Shown here: positions 1 through 8,773 of the stretch, piece after piece
Layout of the letters: every line of letters starts with the position of its first letter
How positions within the stretch are numbered: position 1 is the first letter of the stretch
Translations under genes and position numbers: made by a program
From: AWTP1-13 sp963797005
Lineage (GTDB): Bacteria; Pseudomonadota; Alphaproteobacteria; Rhizobiales; Hyphomicrobiaceae
Assembly: GCA_963797005.1 (NCBI GenBank)
Contig: CAWCOF010000013.1
Span: 1-64,000 of the forward strand
Reading direction: 5' to 3'
Length of the DNA: 64,000 nucleotides
Notes under the pieces: generated by a model
What the model was told of the DNA's origin: nothing
The model's database searches: none
What the model saw: the letters and a program-made list of their open reading frames with translations, nothing else

Positions 1-713
1 CCGATGAGCTCTATGGGCTGCACAATCGCCCGGGCGCGCCGGTCGGGCATTTCTCGATCACGCCGGGCACCGCCATGGCGGGCGGCGCCTTCTTTGACAT
101 CACCGTGAAAGGGCGCGGCGCACACGGCGCCCGGCCCAACGCAGCGGTGGACCCGGTGGTTGCCGCCTGCCATATCGGCACGGCCCTCCAGACCGTCGTG
201 GCGCGCAACCTGCCGCCCAACGACATGGGGGTTCTCAGCATCACCAAGATCGACGGCGGCGACGCCTACAACGTCATCCCGGAGCGGGTGCGCATGGGCG
301 GCACGATCCGCGCCATGCGGCGCGAGACGCTGAGCGCCATCGAGGCCGGCCTGAAGCGCGTCACCAGCGGCGTGGCGGAGGCGCTCGGCGCCAAGGCCGA
401 GGTCGATTCCGGGCTGATCTTCGCTCCCCTGGTGAACACTTCAGGTCCGACGCAGGCGATCGCCGATACCGCGGCGGAGCTGGTGGGCGAAGCCAACCTC
501 GAGCGCAACAAGGAAGCAGCCTCGGCCTCGGAGGATTTCGCCTTCATGCTCGAGAAGGTGCCCGGTGCCTACATCAACCTCGGCAACGGGGAAGCGAGCG
601 CGCCGGTGCACAACGACCGCTACGACTTCAATGACGAGGCGATCCCTTACGGGTCGGCCATGTTCGCCCGCCTTGTGGAGCGCTCGCTGGTGTCGGAGCC
701 GGGCCCGACGTGA
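1..713 (+). CDS. M20-family metallo-amidohydrolase, C-terminal part
   Basis: This is the 3' part of a gene whose start lies outside the window; the frame is open from base 3 to the TGA at 711-713. The visible protein begins in the region that carries a metal ligand (LHNRPG), continues with the lid/dimerisation domain (GRGAHGARP) and ends with the family's SEDF segment (ASASEDFAFM) and a C-terminal HNDRYDFND stretch. These are hallmarks of the M20D amidohydrolase/aminoacylase group (hippurate hydrolase and IAA-amino-acid hydrolase relatives), which cleave N-acyl or N-carbamoyl amino acids with two zinc ions. Substrate cannot be told from sequence. It converges on the amidase gene 67 bp away, and the window holds several other amide-cleaving enzymes. 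Confidence 0.9.
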   Translation, partial: DELYGLHNRPGAPVGHFSITPGTAMAGGAFFDITVKGRGAHGARPNAAVDPVVAACHIGTALQTVVARNLPPNDMGVLSITKIDGGDAYNVIPERVRMGGTIRAMRRETLSAIEAGLKRVTSGVAEALGAKAEVDSGLIFAPLVNTSGPTQAIADTAAELVGEANLERNKEAASASEDFAFMLEKVPGAYINLGNGEASAPVHNDRYDFNDEAIPYGSAMFARLVERSLVSEPGPT

Positions 714-780
714 GGCAGCCGCATTCGCGGGCGCGAAGCAAGCAGCGCACGCCCCGGCGCAGCTTGCCGGCCGGCAGCCG

Positions 781-2235
781 CTAGCCGCTCATCTTGGAGA
801 CGTGGAGTGGCGGGGTCCGGTCGCGCCAGGGCATCGCTTCTTCCAGGGCCGCCGCGAGCTGCAGCAGGAGATGCTCGGCCGCCGGCTTGGCGGCAATCTG
901 CACCCCGATCGGCACGCCCGAGGAATGCATGGCAAGCGGCAGCGACATGGCCGGCGTGCCCATGATGTTGTGCGGTACCGTGAACTGGCAGGGCGGCAGG
1001 AACAGCTCGTCGACGATGTTGTCCCAACCCTCCACGGCGCGCGAGAGGTTGTAGCGGCCCCAGGGCTCGGACACGCGCGCGGTGGTGGGCGAGAGCCAGA
1101 TGTCGTACTTGGAGTAGAAGGCGCCGAGCTTGCGGCGCGCGACGTTGGCTGCACCCGTGGCGGCGATGAAGCGGGCGGGCGTGATGTCCTTCGCCACATG
1201 GTAGACGGCAAGGATGACCGGCTCCAGCGTGTCGGGACCGACCTTGGTGCCGCTGCGCTTGGCGTAACCGTCGAGGCGGGAGTCGAAGCCGAAGAAGAAG
1301 ATGTCGAAGGCCGCAGCGAGCGCGGCACGGCCGCCCATGTCGGCGCTCGCCCGCTCCACCGTGTGGCCCATGGCGGCAAGCGTCTTGGCCGCCGCCTCGA
1401 CGGCGGCTGCTACCTCCGGATCGACCTTGATGCCGACCAGCTCGTCCAGCACGATGCCGACCTTGAGCTTGGGTGCGGGCTTCTTCGCCAGCGAAGCGTA
1501 GGGCTCGTCGGGCTTAGGGATGATGAAGGGGTCGCCCGGCTGCGGAACCGCCACGCAGTCGAGCATGGCGGCGGCGTCGCGCACGGTCCGCACCTGCACG
1601 AAATTCATCGAGTAGCCCCAGCCGCCCTCGTCGACCACCGGGCCCGACGAGACGCGCATGCGCGAGGGCTTGAGGCCCACGCCGCCGCACCAGCTCGCCG
1701 GGATGCGGACCGAGCCGCCGATGTCGGAGCCATGCGCGATGGGCACCATGCCGGAGATGACGGCGGCCTGGCCGCCGCCGGTGGAGCCGCCCGCCGAGTA
1801 GCCCTGCTTCCACGGGTTCGACGTGTTGCCGAACATGACGCTCTCGGTGGTGGCGGACATCGAGTATTCGGGCGCCGCCGAGCGGCCGATGATGTTGACG
1901 CCCGAGGCCTTGAAGAGATTGGCGAGATAGGTGCCCGCCGCCACCGTCATGCCGCTGCACAGCCGGCTGCCGAACTCTATTCTGCGGCCCTGCTCGTGGC
2001 CGAACACGTCCTTGATGAGGAACGGCACGCCGCGGAAGGGGCCGCTGCCCAGGGACTTCTCGTCGAAGCCGTCGATGCGATCGGGATAGAGCTCGACGAC
2101 CGCCTTGACGGCAGGGTTGGCGGCCTCGATGGCCTTGACCGCGGTCTCGGTCAGCTCCTTGGGCGACACCTGCTTCCTGGCGACCAACTCGGCGAGGCCG
2201 AGGGCATCGTACTTGGCGTATTCGGCGAGGTTCAT
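781..2235 (-). CDS. amidase (amidase-signature family)
   Basis: The 484-residue protein carries the full amidase signature. A catalytic lysine sits in FLIKDVFG (about residue 95), the glycine/serine-rich loop is GGSTGGG with its cis-serine, and the nucleophilic serine lies in GSDIGGSVRIPA. Family members hydrolyse amides to acid plus ammonia using a Ser-cisSer-Lys triad in the cytoplasm; this one is not GatA in length or context. The ATG at 2235 fits the usual amidase N-terminus (MNLAEYAKYDALGLAEL). The gene begins 15 bp after the shifted-frame stop of the upstream ParE-like gene, so the two may be co-transcribed. The physiological substrate is unknown. Confidence 0.92.
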   Translation of the reverse strand: MNLAEYAKYDALGLAELVARKQVSPKELTETAVKAIEAANPAVKAVVELYPDRIDGFDEKSLGSGPFRGVPFLIKDVFGHEQGRRIEFGSRLCSGMTVAAGTYLANLFKASGVNIIGRSAAPEYSMSATTESVMFGNTSNPWKQGYSAGGSTGGGQAAVISGMVPIAHGSDIGGSVRIPASWCGGVGLKPSRMRVSSGPVVDEGGWGYSMNFVQVRTVRDAAAMLDCVAVPQPGDPFIIPKPDEPYASLAKKPAPKLKVGIVLDELVGIKVDPEVAAAVEAAAKTLAAMGHTVERASADMGGRAALAAAFDIFFFGFDSRLDGYAKRSGTKVGPDTLEPVILAVYHVAKDITPARFIAATGAANVARRKLGAFYSKYDIWLSPTTARVSEPWGRYNLSRAVEGWDNIVDELFLPPCQFTVPHNIMGTPAMSLPLAMHSSGVPIGVQIAAKPAAEHLLLQLAAALEEAMPWRDRTPPLHVSKMSG

Positions 2236-2250
2236 GGAGGTCCCATTCGG

Positions 2251-2543
2251 TTACGGCGTCAGATCGCCAGGACTCTGGCGCGAGGTGTGACGGATGTGAA
2301 GGATCACGACGTCGCCGCCCTGGACAGTGTAGTAGATGCGGTAGGGTAGCGAATGGGGTTTAGTACGCGGATGTCGGGATTGATGCTTGCCGCGCCCAGG
2401 CGGGGCTTGGTACGCAATCGATCAACGCGCGCTTGCAGATGTCGCCGAACGCGGTTGGCAGCGGCACGCGAGCCGTGTGCCGCAATATATCGACCTATCT
2501 CACGGAGATCCTGAATTGCACGCGGATCCCAACGCAGCGTCAT
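2251..2543 (-). pseudogene. ParE/RelE-family toxin gene with a frameshift
   Basis: In the annotated frame the protein ends after 79 residues (stop at 2304), but the last 14 residues do not resemble the family. Shifting frame at about 2345 restores a typical ParE C-terminus, YRIYYTVQGGDVVILHIRH, which continues to a TAA at 2251-2253 and would give about 97 residues, the normal toxin length. The sequence therefore lacks one base after the Arg-Tyr-Pro codons. The N-terminal half (DPRAIQDLREIGRYIA) is typical ParE, a ribosome-independent toxin that poisons DNA gyrase. The start ATG overlaps the antitoxin stop (ATGA), the usual coupled arrangement. Either the toxin is inactivated or there is a base missing in the sequence. 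Confidence 0.8.
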
Positions 2544-2770
2544 GACCAGGGCTTGTTGAGGACCTCATCGACCTCCGCGTCGGTCGCGAACTCGCCACGC
2601 TTGGCCCGCTCGAGGGCGGGCTCCAGAATGGCGCGTTCTTCGTCGGAGAGAACGTAGACTTTCTCCTCCACGATCTCCGTCAGCACCTGCAGTGCAAACT
2701 CCTGCCGATCCTCGGGCAGCGCCCGAAGCTTCGCAAAGAGGGTCTCCAGCCTCGTCTCGATCTTGGTCAT
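2540..2770 (-). CDS. antitoxin of a ParE-type toxin-antitoxin pair
   Basis: This 76-residue protein (starting MTKIETRLETLFAKLRALP) is acidic and predicted helical, and its C-terminal part LSDEERAILEPALERAKRGE resembles the short addiction-module antitoxins that pair with ParE/RelE toxins. Its TGA overlaps the toxin ATG by four bases, so translation is coupled and the antitoxin is made first. Such antitoxins bind and neutralise the toxin and often repress their own promoter. A much longer reading frame runs through this position, but it is a shadow of the hydrolase gene upstream; the ATG at 2770 gives the compact antitoxin-sized product. If the toxin is really frameshifted, this gene is a relic or an orphan antitoxin. 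Confidence 0.75.
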   Translation of the reverse strand: MTKIETRLETLFAKLRALPEDRQEFALQVLTEIVEEKVYVLSDEERAILEPALERAKRGEFATDAEVDEVLNKPWS

Positions 2771-2796
2771 ACCTGGAATTTTAGCATGGCAGGCTG

Positions 2797-3600
2797 CTAG
2801 TTGGAACGAGGGGCGAAGAACGAGATCAGGGCGTCGAGCACGGCGTCGGGGGCCTCGGCGAGCAGCATGTGGCCGCAATCGGGGATTGTCACCGTGCGGC
2901 TGCCGGCGATGAGGCGGCCGAGCTCGGCGCCCATCTTGGCCGGCGTCATGATGTCGTTGGCGGCAAGGACGACCAGCGCGGGCGCGGCGATCTTGCGTGC
3001 CGCATCGGGGCCGGACGCCCACGCACTGCAGGCGCCGAGGTCTGCGGCCAGCACGCCCGGCGCGTTGCGGGCCAACAGCGCCAAGGTGCCGCCCGTCATC
3101 CACAGGCCCGGTGCGGGATTGCCGCCGAGCCTGGCGGCGGCCCCATGCGCCCACGCGGTCATCATCTGATAGGCGCGCTGCGGCTCCTCGCGCGCGGCTG
3201 AGAGCAACGGATCGCTCACGGCGATCGCCGCGGCCGTGCCCATGAGAGCGAGGCGCGTGACGCGGGCGCCGAGCGCGGCGGCGGTTTCGAGCGCGATGGC
3301 GCCGCCCATGGAATGGCCGATAAGGGCGGCCTGTTCGATGCCGGCCGCGTCGAGCAGGCGAGCGACCCACTGGGCCAGATCGGCGATGGTGGCAAGCGGC
3401 GGCCCTTCCGAGCGGCCATGTCCGGGCAGGTCGACCGCAAGCACGGCGTGCCCGTGCCAGGCGAACCAGCGCGCCGGCAGCTGCCACACGCTGTGATCGC
3501 ATCCAGCGCCGTGCAGGAAGACGACCGCCGGCTTGCCCCTGTCGAAGGGCCGGCCGCCCGTCGCCGCAAACACCCGCCTGCCGTCGACCTTCATCTCCAT
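2797..3600 (-). CDS. alpha/beta-fold hydrolase
   Basis: This 267-residue alpha/beta hydrolase has the oxyanion-hole motif HGAGCDHSVW, the DLPGHGRS strand-loop and the nucleophile elbow GHSMGG. A late acid lies in LAANDIMTP and the catalytic histidine in DCGHMLL. The order Ser-Asp-His is that of esterases, C-C hydrolases and related enzymes; substrate is not inferable. A TTG 18 bp upstream extends the frame, but the ATG at 3600 is preferred. It precedes the antitoxin gene by 26 bp on the same strand with no obvious functional link. The upstream intergenic region holds a dispersed repeat. Confidence 0.88.
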   Translation of the reverse strand: MEMKVDGRRVFAATGGRPFDRGKPAVVFLHGAGCDHSVWQLPARWFAWHGHAVLAVDLPGHGRSEGPPLATIADLAQWVARLLDAAGIEQAALIGHSMGGAIALETAAALGARVTRLALMGTAAAIAVSDPLLSAAREEPQRAYQMMTAWAHGAAARLGGNPAPGLWMTGGTLALLARNAPGVLAADLGACSAWASGPDAARKIAAPALVVLAANDIMTPAKMGAELGRLIAGSRTVTIPDCGHMLLAEAPDAVLDALISFFAPRSN

Positions 3601-3633
3601 GGCGAGTTTTTCCAACAATCCGCAACCAGACTG

Positions 3634-3832
3634 CGATGGCCGTTCTCCCCTTGGGGAGAAGGTGCCCGAAGGGCGGATGAGGGGGCCTTCATTGCGCTAA
3701 CCAACTCCCCCCTCACCGGTTCGGCCGAATGACTTGCGGCCGCTCCATGACGGTTGTCCGTGCTGAACGCGCGGGGTACGCGACCGCAAGTCATGGCCTC
3801 ACGCCCTCTCCCCGAGGGGAGAGGGGCAAGCA
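3634..3832. repeat. dispersed intergenic palindromic repeat, copy 1 (66-bp core)
   Basis: The core at 3729-3794 begins ATGACTTGCGGCCGC and ends GCGACCGCAAGTCAT, i.e. inverted ends. The flanks carry CTCACCGG-TTCGGCC on the left and GGCCTCACGCCCTCTCCCC on the right, plus C-rich/G-rich hairpins (TTCTCCCCTTGGGGAGAA). A second copy with a core of exactly the same length lies at 20572-20637 in the opposite orientation with the same flanks reversed. It sits between the hydrolase and metY genes and holds no gene. Its size and inverted ends suggest a non-autonomous (REP/MITE-like) element. Confidence 0.8.
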
Positions 3833-3865
3833 ATGCCGCGCTTTCGTAATGCACCCGCATACCGG

Positions 3866-5161
3866 TCAGCCCTTCTGCGAGGCGGCGAGGGCCTGGCCGA
3901 GGTCGTCGATGAGATCCTGTGGGTCTTCCAGGCCGATCGACAGGCGCACCAGCTCCTCGCCGACCCCCGCCCTGGCGAGGTCCTCCGCGCTCATCTGCTG
4001 GTGGGTGGTGCTGGCCGGGTGGATGACGAGGCTCTTGGCGTCGCCGACGTTGGCCAGGTGCGAGAAGAGCTTGAGGCGCGCGATCAGCCTGGCGCCCGCC
4101 TTGCGTCCGCCCTTGATGCCGAAGCTCAGTATGGCGCCGGCCCCGCGCGGCAGCTGCCGAAGGCTGAGGGCGTGGTCGGGATGGCTCTCGAGCCCTGGGT
4201 GCTTCACCCAGGCGACGGCGGCGTTCTTCTCCAGGAACTGGGCGACGGCCAGCGCATTGGCCACGTGCCGGCTCATGCGCACGGGCAAGGTCTCGATGCC
4301 CTGCAGGAGATAGAAGGCATTGGCCGGGCTCATGCAGGCGCCGAAATCACGCAGGCCCTCCGCGCGCGCGCGTGAGATGAAGGCCGCCGGCCCGAACTCC
4401 TCGGCGAAGGCGATGCCGTGGTAGCCGGCATAGGGCTCGGTCATGGTGGGGAACTTGCCCGAGGCGATCCAGTCGAAACGGCCACCATCGACGACGAGGC
4501 CGCCGATGGCGATGCCGTGGCCGCCCAGGAACTTGGTGGCGGAGTGGATGACGATGTCGGCGCCGTGCTCGAAGGGACGGCACAGGTAGGGCGTGGCGAA
4601 GGTGGAATCGATCGCGAGCGGGAGCCCGTGCTTGTGGGCGACGCCAGCGACTGCGGCGATGTCGAGCACCTCGAGGCCGGGATTGCCCAGCGTCTCGCCG
4701 AACAGAAGCTGCGTCTTGTCCGTAATGGCCGCCTCGAAGGCTTTCGGATCGCGCGGATCGACCAGCGTGGCGGTGATGCCGAAGCGGGGCAGCGTGTGCA
4801 CGAACATGTTGTGCGAGCCGCCGTAGATGCGGGCGGAGGCGACGATGTGGCCGCCGGCGCCCATCAAGGTGGCGATGGCAAGGTGCAGCGCCGCCTGGCC
4901 GCTGGCCGTGGCGACCGCCCCGACGCCGCCTTCGAGCGCGGAGATGCGCTCCTCCAGCACCGCCACGGTGGGGTTGGAGATGCGTGAGTAGATGTGGCCG
5001 GCGCGCTCCAGATTGAACAGCGCGGCGGCATGCTCGGTGTCGTCGAAGACGTAGGAGGTGGTCTGGTATATCGGCACGGCGCGCGCGCCGGTGACGGGGT
5101 CGGGCTGCTGCCCGGCGTGGAGCGAAAGCGTGTCGAAGCGGGGCGACTTGGGCGTGGTCAT
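3866..5161 (-). CDS. metY: O-acetylhomoserine sulfhydrylase (Cys/Met metabolism PLP enzyme)
   Basis: The protein makes homocysteine from O-acetyl-L-homoserine and sulfide in the cytoplasm, using pyridoxal phosphate. It has the family hallmarks near the N-terminus (SLHAGQQPDP, PIYQTTSYVF, YSRISNPT) and the PLP lysine in HSATKFLGGHG. About 431 residues from the second ATG (5161) is the expected length. The open frame extends upstream to 5305, but that part reads through a palindromic repeat (5166-5297) and encodes repeat-derived sequence, so it is not real coding. A GGGAT about 8 nt upstream favours 5161 over the ATG at 5170. Distinguishing it from cystathionine gamma-synthase relies on overall similarity; the long C-terminal part fits MetY best. 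Confidence 0.9.
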   Translation of the reverse strand: MTTPKSPRFDTLSLHAGQQPDPVTGARAVPIYQTTSYVFDDTEHAAALFNLERAGHIYSRISNPTVAVLEERISALEGGVGAVATASGQAALHLAIATLMGAGGHIVASARIYGGSHNMFVHTLPRFGITATLVDPRDPKAFEAAITDKTQLLFGETLGNPGLEVLDIAAVAGVAHKHGLPLAIDSTFATPYLCRPFEHGADIVIHSATKFLGGHGIAIGGLVVDGGRFDWIASGKFPTMTEPYAGYHGIAFAEEFGPAAFISRARAEGLRDFGACMSPANAFYLLQGIETLPVRMSRHVANALAVAQFLEKNAAVAWVKHPGLESHPDHALSLRQLPRGAGAILSFGIKGGRKAGARLIARLKLFSHLANVGDAKSLVIHPASTTHQQMSAEDLARAGVGEELVRLSIGLEDPQDLIDDLGQALAASQKG

Positions 5162-5165
5162 TGTT

Positions 5166-5297
5166 GTCATCCCGGCCGGAGCGCCCCGGCTCGGAGGCCG
5201 GGGCAAGCTGCGCGGAGAGCCGGGACCCAGGGGCCATGGTTTCCGCCCCTTGGCCCTGGGTCCCGGATATTTCGCTCCCGCGAAATTCCGGGATGAC
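5166..5297. repeat. GTCATCCCGG-type palindromic repeat, copy A
   Basis: A 132-bp element with inverted ends GTCATCCCGG...CCGGGATGAC. Internal hallmarks are GAGAGCCGGGACCCAGGGG and CTGGGTCCCGGATATTTCGC followed by GCGAAATTCCGGGATGAC. Three further copies are at 16498-16611, 17152-17258 and 24799-24900. This copy lies directly upstream of the metY start and creates a spurious N-terminal extension of that frame. Confidence 0.9.
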
Positions 5298-5357
5298 AAT
5301 GGCATGCGGCGGCGCCGGGCTCCAGACCCTACACGCCAGCCGGCGCGTGACGAAGCC

Positions 5358-6515
5358 TTAGGCGGCCTGCTCGTCCTCGTCGGCCGGGCCGTTGCCGGCG
5401 GTGCCGATGATGCGGTCGATCTCGAAGGAGAGGTCGCTGCGCGCCTTCTGCACGGACGTGATCAGCTTCTTGCGCGCCTCCCACAGGCGCCGGTGCGCCT
5501 CCTGCTCCTTGCTGTCGAGCTCGAGCATGCGGCCGGCCTGCGTCTCGACCTGGGCGAGCAGCTGCTTGCAGTGCTCGGAGGTGATGAAGGCGTAGATCTC
5601 CATCGACTTTAGCTCGCGGCCTTCCTTGCTGACGCGCAATTCGTGCATGCGCACCACCTGGTCGCGCAGCAGCTGGACGATGGCCGTCACGCGCGCCGGG
5701 TTGGCGACGATCACGCCGTCCTGGTAGTGCACGTGGGCCTTGTCCTTGGGGAACTTGTTGCTCGACAGGATGGCGTGGTCGGCCGCCTGGACGATCTTGT
5801 CGGCCCGGAGCTTGGTGACGAACTCGTTCTGCCAGGCGTTGCGGTTCTTGGCATCGTAGACGATCTTGCCGCAGACCTTGCCGTTGTGGATCACCTCGTG
5901 GATCACGTCGGCGCCGTTGACGCCCTTGCCGACGCGTTGAATGCGGTCGCCCTCGAAGGCGGCCTTGAGCTGCTCGAAAAGATCGACCTCGGAGCCCTCG
6001 CCCAGCTCGTTAGCAGACTTGCTCTCGAGCTTGCGCTGCAGATCGGCGAGGTCGGACTGGAGCTTGAGGACCTTGGCCTTCTCCGCCAGGACGGCGCTCT
6101 CCTTCTCGCGCTGCAGATCCTCTTTCTGGCGCAGCACGCCTTCCTGGATCTCGGCGACGCGCTTCTCGACCGCGGCCTCCTGGGCGGCCTTCAGGGCCGC
6201 GATCTCACCAACGGCCGTGACCTTGGCCTGCTCGGCCTGGGCGAGCCTGGCCTGGAAGTCGGCAAGCCTGGCCGTGGCGGCAGCTTCGGCCGCGGCCTTT
6301 GCCTCGATGCGGGCCGCGCCAAGCTTCTGCTCCATCTCCGCGGCCGCCGTCGCGCGGGCCTTGGCGAGCGCCGCCTCGTCTTGCTCGCGCCGCCTGGCCT
6401 CGATGCGGCGCGCGATGTCCTGGCCGATGGGCTGCTCGCACATGGGGCATCGGCCATCGGCCGCATGCGTGTGGGGCGTGGACGCCTGACGGCTCGCCGG
6501 CTGGAAAATGCCCAT
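5358..6515 (-). CDS. DUF2130 domain-containing protein
   Basis: A 385-residue cytoplasmic protein in three parts. It opens with a short segment holding a possible zinc knuckle half (CPMC, about residues 25-28). A long Ala/Glu/Lys/Gln-rich coiled coil follows (roughly 35-175). The C-terminal DUF2130 domain includes VGKGVNGADVIHEV and IVYDAKNRNAWQNEF, and the D-x(n)-Y-D-x-K pattern there resembles a restriction-endonuclease-like fold. The function of DUF2130 proteins is not established. The ATG at 6515 is preceded by GGGAGG. The gene is divergent from yciB and not in an obvious operon. Confidence 0.88.
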   Translation of the reverse strand: MGIFQPASRQASTPHTHAADGRCPMCEQPIGQDIARRIEARRREQDEAALAKARATAAAEMEQKLGAARIEAKAAAEAAATARLADFQARLAQAEQAKVTAVGEIAALKAAQEAAVEKRVAEIQEGVLRQKEDLQREKESAVLAEKAKVLKLQSDLADLQRKLESKSANELGEGSEVDLFEQLKAAFEGDRIQRVGKGVNGADVIHEVIHNGKVCGKIVYDAKNRNAWQNEFVTKLRADKIVQAADHAILSSNKFPKDKAHVHYQDGVIVANPARVTAIVQLLRDQVVRMHELRVSKEGRELKSMEIYAFITSEHCKQLLAQVETQAGRMLELDSKEQEAHRRLWEARKKLITSVQKARSDLSFEIDRIIGTAGNGPADEDEQAA

Positions 6516-6701
6516 GGCAATGACCTCCCTGTTGTCTCACCTACATCGGGATCACCCGCCGGGGGCGGGGAACTGCAGGTCTAATCTGAGTCGCAGGTAG
6601 AACATTTGTTCGTATTATGTTCTTTGTATGTTCGGTTGGCAACCTGGATTTCGCCGCGCAGCGATGCCATGAACCTTGCCGCATCTCGAAATGACAGGCG
6701 C

Positions 6702-7289
6702 ATGCGCACCGCACTCCAGCAGCTCGCTTCCGACTTCCTCTCGGCCATCGTTTTCCTGGCGATCTATCTCGCCACCGGCAGCCTCACGCTGGCGGCGAGT
6801 TTCGCCATTGCGGCCGGTATCGCCCAGTTCGCGCTGATGCGGCTCACCGGGCGCCAAGTCGATGCCATGCAGTGGCTGGCGCTCGGCCTGGTGATCGTGC
6901 TGGGCGCGGCGACGCTCATCACTCAGGACAGCCGCTTCATCATGGTGAAGCCGACGGTCATCCATTGGGCCATCGGCGCCGTCATGCTGCGGCGCGGCTG
7001 GCTGACGCGCTATCTGCCGCCGATCGCGCGCGACAATCTTCCCGAGAGCGTGATGGTGGGTGCCGGCTACGCCTGGGCACTCCTCATGCTCGTGCTGGGC
7101 GCCGCCAACCTCATCGTCGCCACGCTCCTGAGCTTCAAGGCCTGGGCCTGGTTCATCACCTTCGGTGCCGTCGGCGCCAAGGTGGTTGCCTTCCTCGTGC
7201 AATACCTGGTGTTCCGCTCGATCATCCGCCGCAAGCTGATGGCGGCGCGCGTGGCGGCCGTGCCGCAACCTCAAAGCTGCGCGCCATGA
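6702..7289 (+). CDS. yciB: YciB/IspZ-type septation inner-membrane protein
   Basis: A roughly 195-residue protein with about five hydrophobic segments and the conserved family stretch TQDSRFIMVKPTVIHW, recognisable as the intracellular septation protein A (YciB/IspZ) family. These inner-membrane proteins influence cell-envelope synthesis and septation. The frame is open from 6606, with other ATGs at 6669 and 6702. The start at 6702 (MRTALQQLASDFLSAI) matches the usual family length, while 6669 is possible. Its TGA overlaps the ATG of the following oxidoreductase (ATGA), so the two are probably translationally coupled. Confidence 0.85.
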   Translation: MRTALQQLASDFLSAIVFLAIYLATGSLTLAASFAIAAGIAQFALMRLTGRQVDAMQWLALGLVIVLGAATLITQDSRFIMVKPTVIHWAIGAVMLRRGWLTRYLPPIARDNLPESVMVGAGYAWALLMLVLGAANLIVATLLSFKAWAWFITFGAVGAKVVAFLVQYLVFRSIIRRKLMAARVAAVPQPQSCAP

Positions 7290-8398
7290 CGGCGGACGTC
7301 GAGACGATCGTTGTCGGCGCGGGCGTGGTGGGCCTGGCCGTGGCCCGCGCGCTCGCGCTCGCGGGCCACGAGGTGATGGTGCTGGAGCAGCACGCGCTGA
7401 TCGGCTCGGAGACCTCCTCGCGCAACAGCGAGGTGATCCACGCCGGCATCTACTATCCGCCGGGAAGTCTCAGGGCGAAGCTTTGCGTGCGCGGCAAGGA
7501 ATTGCTCTATCGGTTCTGCGCCGAGAACAGCGTGGCGCATGCGCGCTGCGGCAAGCTGCTGGTGGCGACCAACGAGAGCCAGCTGCCGAAGCTCGCCGCG
7601 CTGCGCGAGAACGCGGCCAAGAACGGCGTCGATGACCTGGAGCCGTTGGGCGGCAACGCGGCCCGCGCGCTGGAGCCGGAGCTCGCCTGCGTGGCTGCGC
7701 TGCTGTCACCCTCGACCGGCATCGTGGACAGCCATGGCTTCATGCTGGCGCTGGAGGGCTGCATCGATGCAGGCGGCGGATCGGTGGTGCTGCGCTGCCC
7801 GGTGGAACGGATCGAGCGCGAGCCGTCGGGGTTGTTCCGACTGACGACGGGCGGCGACAATCCCGGCGCGATCACTGCCAAGCATCTCGTCAACGCGGCG
7901 GGGCTCTATGCCAGCAAGCTGGCGCGCACGCTGGATTACGGGAAGGGCTATGCGCCGCCCGAGACCTATTACGCCAAGGGCCAGTACTACGCGCTCTCGG
8001 GCCGGTCGCCGTTCTCCCGCCACATCTATCCGATGCCGGACGGGGCGTGGCTGGGGCTGCATGCGACGGTCGACATCGGTGGGCGCTGCAAGTTCGGGCC
8101 CGACATCGCCTGGATCGAGGGGATCGATTACGGCTTCGAGCCGGAGAAGCTCGCCCAATTCCTCGACTTCATCCGCAGCTATTATCCGGCCCTCGAGGAT
8201 GGCCGCCTGCATGCCGACTACACGGGCATCCGACCCAAGCTCTATCGCGAGGGCGAGCCGGTGCCGGACTTCGCCATCCACGGGCCGGCCGAGCACGGGC
8301 TCGAAGGGCTCGTGGCGCTCTACGGCATCGAGAGCCCGGGGCTGACGGCGGCGCTCGCGATCGGGGAGATGGTTGCGGGGATGCTTGGGCGGCCCTGA
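7286..8398 (+). CDS. NAD(P)/FAD-dependent oxidoreductase (L-2-hydroxyglutarate-oxidase-like)
   Basis: This 370-residue flavoprotein of the DAO/glycerol-3-phosphate-dehydrogenase fold starts with a Rossmann FAD motif (VVGAGVVGLAVARALA). It continues with SSRNSEVIHAGIYY, the signature of the LhgO group, and ends with the second FAD loop GIESPGLTAALAIG. LhgO-like enzymes oxidise L-2-hydroxyglutarate to 2-oxoglutarate at the membrane; other 2-hydroxyacids are possible here. The ATG at 7286 overlaps the yciB stop. A frame open from 6872 is only upstream read-through inside yciB. Confidence 0.88.
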   Translation: MTADVETIVVGAGVVGLAVARALALAGHEVMVLEQHALIGSETSSRNSEVIHAGIYYPPGSLRAKLCVRGKELLYRFCAENSVAHARCGKLLVATNESQLPKLAALRENAAKNGVDDLEPLGGNAARALEPELACVAALLSPSTGIVDSHGFMLALEGCIDAGGGSVVLRCPVERIEREPSGLFRLTTGGDNPGAITAKHLVNAAGLYASKLARTLDYGKGYAPPETYYAKGQYYALSGRSPFSRHIYPMPDGAWLGLHATVDIGGRCKFGPDIAWIEGIDYGFEPEKLAQFLDFIRSYYPALEDGRLHADYTGIRPKLYREGEPVPDFAIHGPAEHGLEGLVALYGIESPGLTAALAIGEMVAGMLGRP

Positions 8399-8408
8399 GC
8401 ACCCGAAA

Positions 8409-8669
8409 TCAAATATTCGGGTCTTCGGCGTCGTGGGCGTGGCGGATGGCATCGCGCAGGCGCTGGTCGAGTTTGGCCTTATCGAGGATGACCTTCTGGG
8501 CGTGCACGGCGGTCACCGCTGCGCCCGGCACTGTGAAATCGCCGGCGTTCTCGACATAGACGACGAAGTCGCCCTTTGCTCCCGCCGGCTTCCCTCTCAC
8601 CGCGCCGAACGCCTTGTCGTTGTCCGACAGGAAGACCTCGAAGCCTTCCTGGATCGCCTGGTCGGTCAT
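8409..8669 (-). CDS. small hypothetical protein
   Basis: An 86-residue soluble protein (MTDQAIQEGFEVFLSDNDKAFG...). Short beta-strand-like segments (GDFVVYVENAGDFTVPG, AVHAQKVILDKAKL) are followed by an acidic helix. The pattern of a stored-state value followed by charged strands is reminiscent of small PRC-barrel/DUF2171-like proteins, but the match is too weak to name it. It is convergent with the FAD oxidoreductase and separated from aapM by a repeat-bearing spacer. Coding status is supported by its own ATG and by GC-rich third positions; the function is unknown. Confidence 0.65.
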   Translation of the reverse strand: MTDQAIQEGFEVFLSDNDKAFGAVRGKPAGAKGDFVVYVENAGDFTVPGAAVTAVHAQKVILDKAKLDQRLRDAIRHAHDAEDPNI

Positions 8670-8773
8670 TCGCGCTCTCCGAGCATAGGTCGGGTCAGGC
8701 TAAGCCCAAACCCGACACCGCCACAACCACAGCCTCGAGGGACCTGTCGAACGACGGCTTGGAGAACACCATC

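Noticed and set aside
565..2349. 594-codon plus-strand open frame opposite the amidase gene
   Set aside because: It is antisense to the amidase, whose signature motifs are unmistakable; the translated sequence is Arg/Ala/Gly-rich low complexity with no family features.
5162..5305. N-terminal extension of the sulfhydrylase
   Set aside because: The extra residues are translated from the palindromic repeat copy A and are absent from the family; a start at 5161 is sufficient.
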